Below, piece after piece: positions 13,693-13,757 of a stretch of DNA of 13,757 nucleotides (positions within the stretch are counted from its first letter, which is position 1; each line of letters begins with the position of its first letter). Both the position numbers and the translations under genes were made by a program. Origin of the DNA: Sulfurimonas sp. Its GTDB lineage: Bacteria; Campylobacterota; Campylobacteria; Campylobacterales; Sulfurimonadaceae. The notes under the pieces are model-generated. The model had not been told where the DNA came from and did not search any database. It worked only from the letters and a program-made list of their open reading frames with translations. The stretch spans positions 1-13,757 of the forward strand of contig JALSMC010000190.1 in the NCBI GenBank assembly GCA_026987995.1, read 5' to 3'.

Positions 13693-13719
13693 ACAATAGG
13701 AGTTAAAAACTCCTATTGT
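13693..13719. terminator. Hairpin after dapD, probably bidirectional
   Basis: ACAATAGGAGTT and AACTCCTATTGT form a perfect 12-bp stem with a 3-base A loop, starting 3 bases after the dapD stop. The following plus-strand sequence (AAATTATTC) is only mildly U-rich. A minus-strand frame ending just beyond it suggests that it serves two convergent genes. Confidence 0.65.
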
Positions 13720-13722
13720 AAA

Positions 13723-13757
13723 TTATTCAAAAACACATGTTTTATCTTCTATTTTCA
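13723..13757 (-). CDS. Possible C-terminal end of a convergent gene (cut by window edge)
   Basis: On the minus strand a frame is open from the window edge to a TAA at 13725-13723, encoding a tail ending KIEDKTCVFE. The other two minus frames are closed within this stretch. Its position just before the dapD hairpin fits a convergent gene pair, but ten codons are too few to identify it, and chance is possible. Confidence 0.25.
   Translation of the reverse strand, partial: KIEDKTCVFE

Overview
The window is AT-rich and points to a member of the Campylobacterota (Epsilonproteobacteria). It is probably a free-living, Sulfurimonas-like relative, although the genus is inference. The main reasons are a fused bifunctional IspD/IspF, and the order dapD - mrp - (divergent) ispDF - response regulator - ATP-sulfurylase-like protein - pgpA. 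From memory, this matches the Campylobacter jejuni Cj1605c-Cj1610 neighbourhood.

Layout. Bases 1-127 look like the right end of an IS256/mutator-type insertion sequence (transposase C-terminus plus a terminal-repeat-like end). Bases 152-1666 (minus) encode a class II Fic protein with both the catalytic loop and the auto-inhibitory motif. After a divergent intergenic region with a 13-bp direct repeat and an FNR/CRP-shaped palindrome comes a two-partner secretion locus. Its tpsA exoprotein gene (1885-4846) is broken by a +1 frameshift at a G6 tract and by an in-frame TAA. Its tpsB transporter gene (4888-6582) is open but lacks the Arg of the VR(G/A)Y loop motif. A decayed IS3-type OrfA lies at 6572-6784 on the minus strand. 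Bases 1 to about 6790 therefore read as an accessory block bordered by IS debris.

From 6840 onward the content is conserved backbone. yigZ (plus) converges on a tightly packed minus-strand operon read ispDF > degenerate NtrC-like regulator > ATP-sulfurylase-like protein > pgpA. It has an ATGA overlap, an 8-base gap, and a Shine-Dalgarno sequence overlapping a stop codon. A divergent promoter region separates this operon from mrp (Fe-S carrier P-loop ATPase), which is followed by dapD (lysine/peptidoglycan precursor synthesis). Hairpins follow mrp and dapD.

The most interesting points are three. (1) The mrp reading frame ends TGA-GGT-TGT-TAA after a Gly/Ser tail. A stem-loop placed and shaped like a bacterial SECIS follows it, so a C-terminal Sec-Gly-Cys is a testable possibility; a simple Cys-to-stop change is the alternative. 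(2) In the conserved operon, both the regulator (no phospho-acceptor Asp, shrunken AAA+ region) and the ATP-sulfurylase homologue (both signature Arg-bearing motifs changed) have kept their folds but lost canonical catalytic residues. This suggests an uncharacterised function linked to isoprenoid and phospholipid synthesis. (3) The two-partner secretion system appears to be decaying in both partners.
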